Part shown: positions 45,803-57,545 of the stretch, piece after piece
Position numbering within the stretch: the first letter of the stretch is position 1
Layout of the letters: every line of letters starts with the position of its first letter
Assembly: GCA_000611775.1 (NCBI GenBank)
Contig: KK106982.1
Coordinates: 3,515,404 to 3,579,403, forward strand
Source: Umbilicaria muhlenbergii
Taxonomy: Eukaryota; Ascomycota; Lecanoromycetes; Umbilicariales; Umbilicariaceae
Direction: 5' to 3'
DNA length: 64,000 nucleotides
Notes under the pieces: generated by a model
The model's input: only the letters and a program-made list of their open reading frames with translations
Told to the model about the DNA's origin: nothing
The model's database searches: none
Translations under genes and position numbers: made by a program

Positions 45803-47287
45803 GCCCGGGAGCCTGTAAGCCTGTACGGAAGTAAGCCTCTACGCCTGTCCGCAACAAGGCCCCCCAAGCCTAACGATCTTGGCGCGCTAAATCCCTGTTC
45901 AGCCTCTGGTGTTCCGTGCGTGGCAGGGCAGCCTGCAGGCTGGCTGGAAAGCGGACCCACCCACCGGATAACTTTACTTGCTTCGCAGCCTAACGGAGTT
46001 GCAGGCTTCCCAGGCATGCCAGGGAGCTGGACGGGAGCAGTGAGGAGCAGGCTTAGCCTTGGTAATGGTACGAGTAGCCCCCTCGTAGTCCCCCTCGTAG
46101 CTTGCTCCTGAGGACCCCCTAGTCCCCCTCCACTGTCTTCAGCAGCGGTGGCAGGCGTGACATCGATTAAATCATAGGCGTCTGACGCTTCTTAGGCTTC
46201 ATAGCGCCCACCGGGCCACATGCACATCCTTGAATCTACCATACCACTCCAGTCGCACTCACCCATCTCCCGCAAGGCCCTTTTCTGCGGAAAGTTCCCA
46301 CACGAATGGTAGCGCACGACTCAGAGGGAGTACCAGCCTTTGCTTCGTTGCGTCCGTTCCATCCTACCGTGCTGATAAGCAAGCCCACCGCACCAAAGCA
46401 CTGGCACCAGCATGACCCAAGGACCTGTGACCGATGGATGGCAACATAGCCTGCCTTGAGCATCCCCGTAGATTTGCGCTGTCTGTTTGTGACACTCATC
46501 GGAGGCGTCCCGACCTCATCGGTCGCCTCTTGCTCGCTGTCCCATTCGGAAAATGTGGCGTCCTTCGGAGCGTCCCACACAGGAAGCCATAACGGCATCG
46601 TGCTGACTACGGAAAGATCATGGTTCGCAAGTGGTCCCCAAGCATCCGTTCCCAAGTGTGACCAGGTGTCGCTTGGTTACGCCTGTCAGACTGTACACGC
46701 GATCGTCCTTACCGTTGACGTTTACCGGAGTGATAATATGCAGTCTGCAAGCCGCACTTAGGCGCAGTCCAGGAGGGGTGTGTGGATGGGTTAAAATGGG
46801 GTTCGAGGGAAGACAGACGGGGAGGGGGGGTGCCCCCGGCGTGCCGTTGCCCGTGGTTTCATTCTTGTCGACTGCCGCGCATGAAGGCAGAAGGCAGCTC
46901 GCAGCGTGCAGGATGCAGGATGCAGGATGCAGATCGCCTGCATGCTTCGGTGGTCGAGCTAAGGTAAAATGGATCATCGGTTGATCGTCGGTGGGCTCAG
47001 GAAGCAGGAGCTTGACGGCCATGGGTTTGCTGCAAAGGGCGCAATGTCGCATATGCTCAGGAGCAGAAACGGCAAGGACGCAGCAGACGCTACGATCTTC
47101 CCTTTTCGCCCGTACATAATATATGCAGCGATGACATGGACGTGTGCGATAATGCAATCTTACTACTGCACGGCAAAGCCTCCAGAGTCCCAAGTTCCCA
47201 CAGCGAAGCTTACAGTGCTGACTCCGGACGGAGTACTGCTTACCTCTGATCCGACGGATTCGGTTGGTTCTGGAGCCATGGACATTG

Positions 47288-47378
47288 GGCACTGGACACT
47301 GGACACCGGACACTGGACACTGGACACTGGACACTGGACACTGGACACTGGACACTGGACACTGGACACTGGGCACTG
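47288..47378. repeat. ACACTGG heptamer array
   Basis: About 12 copies of acactgg with a few variants (acaccgg, gcactgg). A period of 7 gives a 7-residue protein period (GHWTLDT on plus, SSVQCPV on minus) in every frame, so the apparent ORFs of up to 296 codons here are not evidence of coding. Confidence 0.95.
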
Positions 47379-49221
47379 GGCATTGGCCGCTGGACATTGG
47401 ACAAAGAAGGGCGACGGAAGCAGCGTGGCGGGCATTTCGGAGTAAGCGCCCGGGTGCCTCGTGGAATTGCTGGAATGCCTCTAAAAACCTTCTTTCTAAA
47501 TCAGACACGACCCGCTCCGGGTCTAGATGTCCGTCTCAGATCGGTGGCGTGGCCTCAAGGATCGGCTAAGTCACGTAGATGCTATCATGTTCCCAGGGGC
47601 TCGAACGTGGGGCGCCGGGGGGCGCTGGGGGCGCCTCAGGCTTCTTCGCACACTTTGCTTGGCGGCCTGTTGCAAGCGAGAATGCGGCTCTTGCTGCCAT
47701 GGCTCCATATGTTAGGGCTTTGCGCAGTGTATTTCCTCCGATATATATATTTCAGGAGGCCCCCCGAGTTACCATGACTCCCCGTGCTTTTATAGCGCCA
47801 CTCAAATCGGAATCTCACAATGCCATGCATCTAACGAGCCGCCACCAGTTTCGACATAGCCGCTTGGGGGCCTCCAAGAGGGTGTTTCACAAGAATCGGC
47901 ATCAGCGATGAGTCGGTGACCTTGCAGTGCCTGCGCAAAAAACGTGGAAACGAAAAAACACGTCAGAGGCGCCTCAGTGCCTTTGTACTGCAAAGCTCAT
48001 GCTTCACACCATGGGGTCTGCCTAGAAAAGATCCCACCCTCGTCGCACATTATATGTCGTGGGAGGGTCGCACGAACTGTACCTCAGGTCCCCCCCGGGA
48101 CCGCCAACCGCGCCACCTTCTCAGTCCTTTAGCGCTCAAACTGTCAATGATAACTTTGCCGCTTCGATGGCATGTAAAGGAATATCGCAGAATCATGGAC
48201 CTGCCAATCATGCACGGGGATCATCCACTGGGCCGCTCCCCCACAGTGTCATTGCCTCGGAACCAGACCTGTGGGACACTGCTGCTACTTTGCAGAGCTG
48301 AATAGTATGGTAGGTATGTGCCAGGGCCCCGGATTGTTCTTGAGATTATGACATGTCACTGCACTGATCGATATCTCCGATTTGAACAAGGTGTTTGTCA
48401 CAATAAGCTTGTGCATACTGTACGACGTCTGATAAGCACTTCCACATCTGAGCATGCTTACGCGCAGTTTGTCTGATTGAAAGTGGCAACGGGATCCCGT
48501 CGTGGTCTGCAGCGTATGCTATGAACATAGTGGATGTCTTGTAACCCTAGTCCTCTATGGAATTTCCTGAGTGGATTACAAGAGCCTTCGTTACTCTGAT
48601 ACTAAAGCTGTTAGCATGTCGTCGTCCTATTTGACTTCATTCTACTTCGTTTTGCTTCACTTTGATCTGTTCTATTCTGTTATTTTCTGATTCTAAGTTT
48701 CAAGGAGTAATGGGAGCCATACGGTCGACATCTGAGCGCATACCACAGCTTATTACCTCGTGAACGAGTTTGGTATATACTGGCAGAGATCGATGTCACC
48801 ATGGCTATTGCAACAGTAGTGCTCCATGATGATGTGAAAGCCCCCTGGCGTCTCAGATCCTCACACATCGCCGTAACTGATCCTTTTCTGTTTAAGCCGG
48901 CTCTCTGTTTCGCACGGACGATTTCCATTCATGTCTTCGCTGAACTCGCAATGATACTGGATGTGCCTCACCTAACACGAGAATGCTTGTTGGACACACC
49001 AGGGGTGTTTCACAACTAAAACAACGAAACAATAAAACAACAAAACAGCGGAACGACAGAATATAGAATCACAAAGTCACAAACAATGGGACAATGGAAC
49101 AAGGAGGAACCATCCAACTATCTGCACCCGATGAGGAAGAACAACAAAATTACAATGGCATTGTTGAAACCTCTCAAAATCATCCACACAGACAAAGACC
49201 ATACAAAGGGCCTCGACCGTC

Positions 49222-49228
49222 TATATAA
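49222..49228 (+). promoter_or_regulatory. TATA box of the Cys/His-rich gene
   Basis: tatataa, 140 bp upstream of the ATG at 49368, followed by a C/A-rich leader (cacaccccatccatccac) typical of strongly expressed fungal genes. No competing ATG precedes the start in a coding frame. Confidence 0.6.
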
Positions 49229-49367
49229 ACGGCCATGATCATCACTCTCCTTGGACCATCATCTCCTGATCACCACACCCCATCCATCCACAAAAACACA
49301 GTTAACCCAACTCACACATCCACAGCAAGCACCGACCCACTCACTCAAACTCTCCAACACAGTCACC

Positions 49368-49550
49368 ATGTGTTCGCAAACAGTCGTCACCTACTCCTGC
49401 GGCCACTCCAGCTACCACTCCATCCACCGCTGCCGCACCCCCAAGTGCTCGCACGTCACGTACTTCTACGAGGACCGGTCGTCCCGCTGCAGCAACTGCA
49501 GCCGGGCGGACGCCAGCGGCAAGGGGAAAGGTAGCAGCCGTCGGAAGTAG
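49368..49550 (+). CDS. 60-residue Cys/His-rich basic protein, unknown
   Basis: A single uninterrupted frame with a good start context (tcaccatg), a TATA box at -140 and a pyrimidine/adenine-rich leader, all of which argue for expression. The protein starts MCSQTVVTYSCGHSSYHSIH. Cysteines fall at about positions 2, 11, 22, 27, 41 and 44, with histidines at 13, 17, 20 and 29. CGH...H...C....C.H and CSNC spacing suggests one or two metal sites of zinc-finger type. The tail is basic and Gly/Lys/Ser-rich (SGKGKGSSRRK). No signal peptide. I cannot name a family. It may be a small nuclear or metal-binding protein. Confidence 0.65.
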   Translation: MCSQTVVTYSCGHSSYHSIHRCRTPKCSHVTYFYEDRSSRCSNCSRADASGKGKGSSRRK

Positions 49551-50514
49551 TAGGGAGAGAGAATCAGAGTGAGAGGGTAGGGTGCGTCTTTTCCTGTTCG
49601 GGTCTGCTTTTCGGTAATGTATCCCATTGAAGCTCGCTCGGGGACGTAGACTGGTCTTGGTGTTGGTTGTGTTTGTGGGATTTGGGGTAAGTTAGTTAGG
49701 TAGGGAATCAACGCTTTTTCAACCCGATATTTCTGCTCCTTTGATATAGTGAAACTGTATGTAATCGCTCAGTAGCCGCATTGCAGTAGAAAACGACTTG
49801 GTCATGCGTTGTAATTATGAAGTCATAACACACCCACCAGGCTCATCTGCGTTGATATGGCCTTGCGTAGACAGTGTGAGGCAGTCCTCAGCTGAGGGTC
49901 CCCTCAACAACCCATCCGGATCTCCAGTCACATTTAACACAAACATGCTGACAGTGATGCCCTCCACCTCCACAACCATTCATCCTTCAAACCCACATCT
50001 ACCGCCTTCACAGTTACTTTAACGAGAGGATCCTCACCCTCCAAACCACGAAATCCCCATCCACTGTCACAGCCCTAAGGACGTCCATACAGTAAAGCAT
50101 CAGAGATATTGACCAAACCCTGCACCAGATGAAATCCACAACCCTCATTCGGCTTGGGGGATCGTCAGCAGTAGATCGACAAAGTAACCTCACCATCCAT
50201 ATTGTACTAGGTTCTACCCTTGGGTCAAAGGGAACGAGTGCAAGGAACAGTAGATAATCCTATCAGGCACCTATATTACCAATTGCCCATTATCATCCGC
50301 CTCTATAAAAGACCCACAAACACCGCCCTCTCATGCTGTCCTCACATATGCATAACCCTAGCCCATTCCAATTCCCGATCCCGATCTCATAAATCCCCCC
50401 ACCCAACAACCGTCAAACGCCCGCTCTATGCCTGCCGATCCAGGACAGCCCAGCCATGCCTGCCATTCGTGCCTGCCCATTCATGCGTATCTCAGCACAT
50501 TCACGCCAGCCCAT
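49551..50514. other. Convergent intergenic region
   Basis: Between the Cys/His-rich gene and the ADAM protease gene. No ORF with coding character; no repeat of note. Confidence 0.5.
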
Positions 50515-53148
50515 TCACGCATACCTAACCGTCGGTTGCCACGCCGGCGCTGGCGGCAAATGCTGGACCGGATAGCCCCCATTCCCCCACGCGGCATTAG
50601 GTCCACTCCCCCACACGGCATGATGCTCAACCCCCCACGCAGCATTAGGGTTCCACCTGCCATTAGCATCCCACATACCCTGGCCCCCCGCCATAGCCGG
50701 CGGCATAGGCCCATCCCAACCCTGCTGGACCATCTGCGGGCCAGGGGGGCGCTTGCCCCTCGACCTCCTCGTTCTCGAAGCAGGGCGACGGCAGCGACGG
50801 ATGCAGCAGGCGAGGATGGAGAGCAGCAGAAGGCCGCCAATGGCGGAGGCGATGCCGATGACGAGGGCTTTGTTGTCGTCGATCCAGGATTTGATCTCTT
50901 TGGCGGGGTTGGAACCTTTGCAGTTGCCCTGAGGAGGAGAAGAAGAAGGGTTAGCGTATATAAGGGGAGGAGGTAGCCGATGGTGGCGTTCGCATATGGG
51001 GTTTGAGGGGTAAGACTTACGTTGGAGCACTTTCCGCCGCCACCGCAAGGGGTGCCGTCGAGGAAGTTCTGCTGCATGCTATAGCAGGTCCCGGGTCCGA
51101 ATGAAGGAGATGCGCACGACAGAGTGCAGTCCTGGCTGTTGCAGGCATAGGTGTCGTTGTCGGAGGTATAGGAGCCCATCAGGGTCTTGCATTGCATATC
51201 CCTCGATGTGCACTGTCCGCTAGCGCATTGTAACTGAGTCGTACCGTTGCCACAACTCTGACCGTCGGGAGCGGTCTTGTCCGCAGGACAGCTTGCTGCG
51301 TTACCAGGACACACCTCTTGCGGGTCGCAGACGCCCGTGCTAGCCCTGCAGACGGTTCCATTAGAGGCAAATTGACATCCCCTGCAACAATCGTCGTTGG
51401 AGTCATCGCAGACTGCATGGTTCATGAATTTGCAGGTTGTAGGGTTGCAGCACTGATTGCCGCTACAACTCTGAGCCCCGCCACAATCGCAGTCTTCGCC
51501 CTCTTCGACGATGCCGTTGCCACACTGAGCGCCGGAAATAGTAACGACACCTTTGTTGTTGGTAAGACAGGAGGTGTTGACACTGTTACGGCCAATAGCA
51601 GAGCAGATATTGCCGATGGTACAAGGACTAAATTGTGTGATGCCATTCCCAGTGGCGGGATTCATGATGTACTGCGCTCCTGCATCACATGTCGAGCCGC
51701 TAAGGGGACAACACTGTTGCGCGTTCACAGAGTAGCCATCGTTGCACGTTTGATTATCACAATCATGAACAGCACCAAAGGTGTGACCAGTTTCATGAGC
51801 GATGACCTGCCACTCGGTGGAAGTCCTCGCGACGACATTGGCTCCGCTCACGACCTCGGCTGAGGTTCCATTCGAACCTGGAACCTGTTGGGCAACGGTT
51901 ACGCATGCCTGGCCAAGCCAGGCCAGACCGACCTCAGGACCGGTGTTGCACTGAGTCAGGAGGGTCCAGTACGCATTAGTGTCATCTCTGTCCCCTCTCC
52001 ATTGTGAGAAAGTGTTCAGTCGGTCCGTTATGGTCAGGTTGCTGTCGCAGCCAATGTTCCACGGAGTTGCTGCGGCCGCTGTCCCAGGACAGTTGCTGTC
52101 AGTCACGGTCAGGTTTTGAAGTCCCAAGGTGATGTTGAACGTCTTTTCGTAAAGGTCTGAGGCAGAGTTGATCTGAGTAATGACGTTTTGGCGAGTGGTC
52201 TCTGTCGAGTTGAACCCTGCAGTATACGAGCAGTCGGTTGCGATGCCTAGAAGAGCCACTTTTCGCGTGGAGGGGCAGCCAGCCGTACTCCCAATGGTCG
52301 TCTTCAAATTCACGCCTCCTGAGTTTCCTCCGCTGGGAATACCGTTGGTATCGATTTGTCTCTTTCCAAATAGCGAGTTGATCGGCATGGCGCCCCAGAA
52401 ACCCGTACTTCGTTTCATTACAGGTGCAAAGACAGGGTGGGACGGATTGGTGTTGAAAGAAAGCTGGTCTGTCCGACAAGAGCGGTCCAATACGTCAGAC
52501 CGTTTCAGCTCCGTTTGAAAGGTTGGACTGATGTCTGAATCACGAAAGATGACCATGTACTCATCGTCGCTGTATTCTATTTCCGGATCAAAGTCGTGCT
52601 TTGTATGCATATAGTTTGAACGCAGTTGTATATGGTGGTGATCACCCAGGATCGTAAAGGCGCCTTCAAACAATGGATGGATGCCATCTCGTCGAATCAC
52701 AATCCTTGCCCAGCCGACATGAACCCAGCTCTTGTCCTTGTCCTGAACCCACGCCTGCCCCTTGAAGACTTTGTGTTGCTGTCGGTCTATCGTTTCTGAT
52801 CGAACAACCGTACCGGCGGCGTCCAGATAGTCCACAGAAGCTCCCTCGCCCAGTATATCATGATTGGGCTCGAGGCTGAGCTTTATTTGTTGTGCTTCCT
52901 GATGCAAGTCAAAGGAAAGGTCAAAATGGGAAAATGCATGTACACGATGTGATGGAGCCTTTATCTCTGGATTTCGGACAAGAGAAAGGTAGTTGAGAGG
53001 ATTTCTACTTTGGGAGTTTGCTACAACATCGATGTCAGCCTCGAGCGAAACCGCAGCAGAAGACCTTTCATCGGCACTCACCATTTACAGCGTCAAACGA
53101 TAGACAGAGAGAAAGCCAAACCGGCGTCAAAATCCGTAACAAATGCAT
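50515..53148 (-). CDS. Fungal ADAM metalloprotease (ADM-B type)
   Basis: Membrane-anchored zinc protease of the ADAM (reprolysin/disintegrin) family, expected at the cell surface. Three exons, 53082-53148, 51021-53020 and 50515-50928, with introns of 61 and 92 bp, encode 826 residues. A signal peptide (MHLLRILTPVWLSLCLS) is completed by the first intron; the longer frame without it starts at a non-ATG codon. A propeptide of ~220 residues follows, then the catalytic domain with HETGHTFGAVHD (~residue 430) and the Met-turn QYIMNPATG. The disintegrin part has GIVEEGEDCDCGGAQSC, and a Cys-rich region follows. One membrane span (ALVIGIASAIGGLLLLSILA) is followed by a Gly/Pro/Trp/Asn-rich cytosolic tail with repeated NAAWG motifs. 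Confidence 0.95.
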
Positions 53149-54060
53149 AACAAAGGAGCGTAGCGACGGTCAGCGACCGCGCCAGATCTTCAAGGGGGGT
53201 TTAACAGGTGCTTTGAGAGTACCACGGGCATAGACGGATTGTCGTGAGTAGGTCTACTCCACTGCGAAAGAAGGTAACGACGGACTGAACACTCGAGCCT
53301 CAACGAGGACGCCTTGCCGGAGGCTGACCGACGATCCTGTGAGACGTATGAGACCAAGGCCGGGGGGGGGCGATGCCGAGGCGGAGGGGCTTCGGACTGT
53401 TCGAGGACCTGGTCCAAGGAGAAAGCGAAGGCTAAGAACGACGTGACAATCGTAGATGATAGGCAGTCAGCACGGCGTTCATGGCTATGGTTAGAACAGA
53501 GACAGTCTCAGGCACGCAAGGTGGCGTTGCGGAGTCGGGTGGTAAGCAGAAGGGTTACGACGACAACGTACGAGTACCCTGCCAGCCTGCGTGCTAACAG
53601 GGGCCCCGACTCCACTTGCTTGGCGCCGCTCGCGATGGGGACGAGCCGCTTTCCGAGACTGCTGCAGCGGCCGCCCATCTCACGTGAGATTCGTCAGTCT
53701 TTCGAATCATTCGAGGTCCACGAGACTGCTCATATCCAGTGGGAACACTCAGAGCGACTTCCTCGGTTCGTCAAAGAATTCACTAGGATCCGTCCATTTA
53801 CTACGCCGAGATTTCGAAGCTGCATGTTGTGGGAGTACGCGATTCAGCGCTTCCTTGGCGCCTTACTGGTGGTCAGAGGTCACGAAAATAGTGATGGTGT
53901 CTACTAGATCATACGAAAGCAGTGCGACGTGGGGGTTATGTGACGGTTTATTTACAGATAATAAAAGTACGCGGACTTTCGCAATCATCATTGGGGTAGC
54001 CAAGTTGAGCCGCCACTGAAGCCAGGCCCACCAATCAAAGTAAACCTTCAATATGCATTT
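53149..54060. other. Intergenic, no supported gene
   Basis: Upstream of the ADAM gene and 3' of acetyl-CoA synthetase. A 197-codon plus-strand frame (53314-53907) has no domain, is Arg/Ser biased and lacks a leader or splice support. Confidence 0.5.
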
Positions 54061-56331
54061 CTACTTCTTCCGTGACGCTTTAACGACCTCGATGATATTG
54101 TCGACAACGCTAGGATCAGATAGCTATCGTAAAGTCAGCAATGTCCACTGGCCTATCGTGTGGCAAGTCCAAGACTCACAGTCGAAGTGTCTCCCAGCTG
54201 GTCCTCCTCCCCGGATAAGATCTTCCGCAGGATACGTCTCATGATCTTGCCCGAGCGGGTCTTGGGCAGATCGTCGATGATGAAGACTGCTTTCGGTGCG
54301 GCAAACGGTCCGATCGACTTTCGAACCTGAAGAATCAGGTCTTTCCTGACTTGCTCGTTCGATTCGCTGCCATCCTTGAGGGCGACGAAAGCATTGACGG
54401 CTTGGCCCGAAAGCTCGTCGTTGACACCTACGACAGCCGCTTCGGCCACTTGGTCTATATTATCATTAGCCTCGGATCATCACCTCTTGTGCGTTGCAAC
54501 TTACGGTGCTCAATCAGTGCTGCCTCGATTTCAGCTGTCGACAGCCTGTGCCCAGATACGTTGACGACGTCATCGACACGGCCGCGAATCCAGTAGTATC
54601 CCTCGTGATCACGGCCAGCTCCATCACCAGTAAACTAAATCTCGGTCAGCAACAGTGGCACCGTTTGGGAAAGGGTGGAATATACGCACGTAGTAGCCTG
54701 GGTACACATTCAAGTATGTGTCCATATACCGCTTGTGAGCACCCCAAACTGTACGAGCCATACTTGGCCATGGCTTCTTGATCGCCAACACACCTTCAAC
54801 ATCATTCCCGTGAATCTCATCTCCAGAGACAGGGTCGATGATTGCTGGTTCGATACCGAAGAATGGTAGTGATGCACTACCTGGTTTGGTCGGTGTAACT
54901 CCTCCTAGAGGCGTAATAACGTGGGATCCGGTTTCTGTCTGCCAGTATGTCTAGGAACTTGTTGGCAGGCGCTACAATTCAAATCACATCTTTGAAGACT
55001 CACATCAACAATGTGTGCTTCCTTCTTTCCCACAACGTCGTGATACCACTTCCAAATCTCAGCTGCGATAGGCTCGCCCACAGAGCCAAGTACACGGAGG
55101 TGCTTCATTGCGTGCTTGCAATGATGATCACCAGCCCGCTTCAGCAATCGCAATGCCGTTGGTGCAACGTAGAACTGTGTGACTTGATACTTGTCGATAA
55201 CATCCCAGTAACGGGAGAAGTTAGGGTATGCTGGGGTCCCCTCAAAGACTACAGTGGTCACACCCAGCACTAGAGGAGCATACACCACATACGTGTGTCC
55301 AGTGATCCAGCCGACATCACCACCGCAGAAGAATATGTCCTTGTCGTGGATGTCAAAGACATACTTGCCTGTAGCGGCCGCACCCAAGAGATAACCTCCG
55401 GTCGTGTGCATGACCCCTTTTGGTTTGCCTGTTGAACCCGAGGTGTAGAGCAGAAAGAGTGGATCTTCAGAGTTCATGGGCTCGGGCGGGAAGTAGTTTG
55501 GCCACTTCTCGACTTCCTCGTGCCACCACCAATCCCGACCCTTCGTCCAGGGTACATCGGCACCCGTTCGCTTGTACACCAAACAGTGGGTAACATCCGG
55601 GCATTGCTTGAGGGCGTCATCGACAATCTTCTTAGTACCAATCAACTTTCCTCCCCGCTTCCCCTCGTCAGTGGTGATGACCACTTTGGACTGTGCGTCG
55701 ATCACACGATCACGTAGCGAATCTGAGGAGAAACCTGCGAAGACGACTGAATGGACGGCGCCGATACGTGTGCAAGCGAGGAAGGCTATTAAGGCTTCTG
55801 GTATCATGGGCAGGTAAAGCGCAACAGTATCGCCTTTCTTAACGCCCATCTGCTTGAGCACGTAAGACAGCTTCGATACCTCGCGAAGCAACTCCCCGTA
55901 TGTGATTATTCGGCCCTCACCCGGCTCATCAGATTCGTATATGATAGCTGGCCTTTTTGGGTCTTTGATTGCGTGGCGGTCAACGCAGTTGTAGGAAGCA
56001 TTCAATCGGCCCTCCACAAACCACGCATTGTCGCCATATTCGAACGAGCCCGAATGCACGGTTTGGAAGTCTCTTTCCCAGGTCAAAAGATCACGGGCGA
56101 GTTTGCCCCAGAACTTATCGGGATCTTCTATCGACTCCTTGTAGAGTTCCTTGTAATGCTCGAGTCCATCTAGATGTGGCTTTGACGGATGCTTTTCGTG
56201 GAATACTTTTGGAACGTCGTACGTGTCAACTAGCAAGAAAATCAGCGCTGCTCCCGCTTTCTTTTCTTTCGCAATTAGCTACCTTCGTGTGCCTCCTGCA
56301 CAACTGGTGGTTTCACATCTCCTTCCGACAT
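54061..56331 (-). CDS. Acetyl-CoA synthetase
   Basis: AMP-forming acetate:CoA ligase; makes acetyl-CoA from acetate in cytosol and nucleus (facA/ACS type). Six exons: 56283-56331, 55004-56229, 54690-54950, 54505-54634, 54180-54454 and 54061-54123, giving 667 residues, the usual length. All five introns (50-56 bp) restore conserved sequence, e.g. [19 protein letters not shown]. Signatures: [15 protein letters not shown]; the P-loop [19 protein letters not shown] (~278); [18 protein letters not shown]; and [34 protein letters not shown] carries the catalytic lysine (~627) that is acetylated in this family. The start [16 protein letters not shown] comes from a 49-nt first exon. Confidence 0.96.
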
Positions 56332-57545
56332 TGTACAAGATGGGGGAAAGGACGAGAGAAGATGAGATGATGGGAGGATGAGGAGATGGGAGGCTATTTA
56401 TGGAAGATGTTCAGAAGTAAGGATGGTCAGGAATTCGTGAGGGTCAATACTGCGAGAAAGGTCCGCTACGGTACGGAAGTATGGAAGGTCTTAAATAGCG
56501 GCTGAATGGTCCTTAAGAACGGACGGAGGGGGGATAGCGGGAGAGGTCATCGACCCAAGACAGCGGAGACGTCAGACAAGGATCTCAGGCAGGCAAGCCA
56601 ATCAGAGAGAGTGTGGAGAAAGACTGCTACCCTTTTCAGGAGATAGTTTTCATGGTGGCACGCGGTCCAGCCTCTGGTGAAGGACGGAGGGGGAGTGGGG
56701 TAGTCTGCCGGGCCAACGCAAGGCGGGGATTTGATGAAATACAAATCCATTTCCGATTTACGAGCAGTGTGCACTGAGTCTCTCATTCGTTCTAGACGCC
56801 TTATTTGTTCGGAAGACAGAATGGGAAGGCCCAGCTATTTCATCTATTTCATCTGGGACTCCTAGCGCCCTCCCCAAAAGCTCCGAGTCGACCCCGGTTG
56901 CGCTGGACGATGCGTGTCCTGCATCGTCGCGGGGCAAAGAATTCCAATTGACAATTCCCCACACACAACTTTATTTTGGCTCCAGCGCCCAAGGCATTTC
57001 GGGCCGAGTGCAGCTGCGCCAGCGGTAGGGCCCTGGGCCAACAGGATTGGTCCATCCAGAGCTGGCTGGCCATCGACGATTCATACCCACCCAAGAGTAT
57101 GGAAGGATGGCTATCCTGCAGATAAATGCTGGAAGACGCTGAGTTCGGTCTGATTCCAATCTGAATCTCTCTGCATTTCAATTTCATCATGAGATTGTGG
57201 AGGGGCTCCGAGGCACAACAAGCGGTAAATCTGGGAGCCGTAGATGTGATCGGGCAGCAGGCGGCGAATTGTCGGGCCAATAGAAGTGGCAGTTCCAAGT
57301 AAAGCGATCCAGGCGGCCCCCAGCTGAGGACTGCCGCTTAGCTGGTGTACACCCCTTGCAGTCCTCAGTAGCAAGACCTTCTTGGTTGTTCAAAATTGAT
57401 GGCGCTTTGAAAAAGTACTCTTTATGTATGGTTTAGAAGCCCTTGATCTCTACAAACCCCACTTCAAAGATACTGGATGTCACGCTCGTCGTCGACTTGT
57501 TGACAACGCCCGCTGTCTTAAATTGTCATCTGTTCTTACCGTGGG
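56332..57545. other. Upstream region of acetyl-CoA synthetase with partial MITE
   Basis: Promoter side of the synthetase gene. Carries the partial inverted-repeat element at 57284-57353. No supported ORF. I could not assign FacB- or CreA-type sites by eye. Confidence 0.5.
57284..57353. mobile_element. MITE-like element, internally deleted copy
   Basis: Left core aagtggcagttcc at 57284 and right core ctgaggactgccgctt ending at 57339, then gctggtgtacacc. The cores match those of the copy at 38917, but only about 40 bp separate them and the outer left arm is missing. The 3' flank gtcctcagtagcaag also resembles gtctctcagtagcaaag downstream of that copy. Confidence 0.5.

Larger units (their letters stand above)
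45129..49367. other. 4.2-kb gene-free region rich in short tandem repeats
   Basis: Divergent region between SSN6 and the 60-residue Cys/His-rich gene. Holds ctatacg heptamers (about 45778-45802), gcaggat heptamers (about 46909-46928), and the acactgg array (47288-47378), plus several sequence doublings. From 48345 to 49100 the sequence is less GC-rich, with a T-rich block (48600-48690) and an A-rich block (49018-49085). No ORF has credible composition; those across the arrays are repeat artefacts. Confidence 0.6.

Noticed and set aside
46618-47508. 296-codon minus frame and 158-codon plus frame
   Set aside because: Both are sustained by the acactgg heptamer array (SSVQCPV / GHWTLDT peptides) and have no other protein-like features.
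48600-49085. T-rich block and A-rich block as a possible long inverted repeat
   Set aside because: Composition is complementary but aligned identity is poor; no arm longer than a few bases could be matched.
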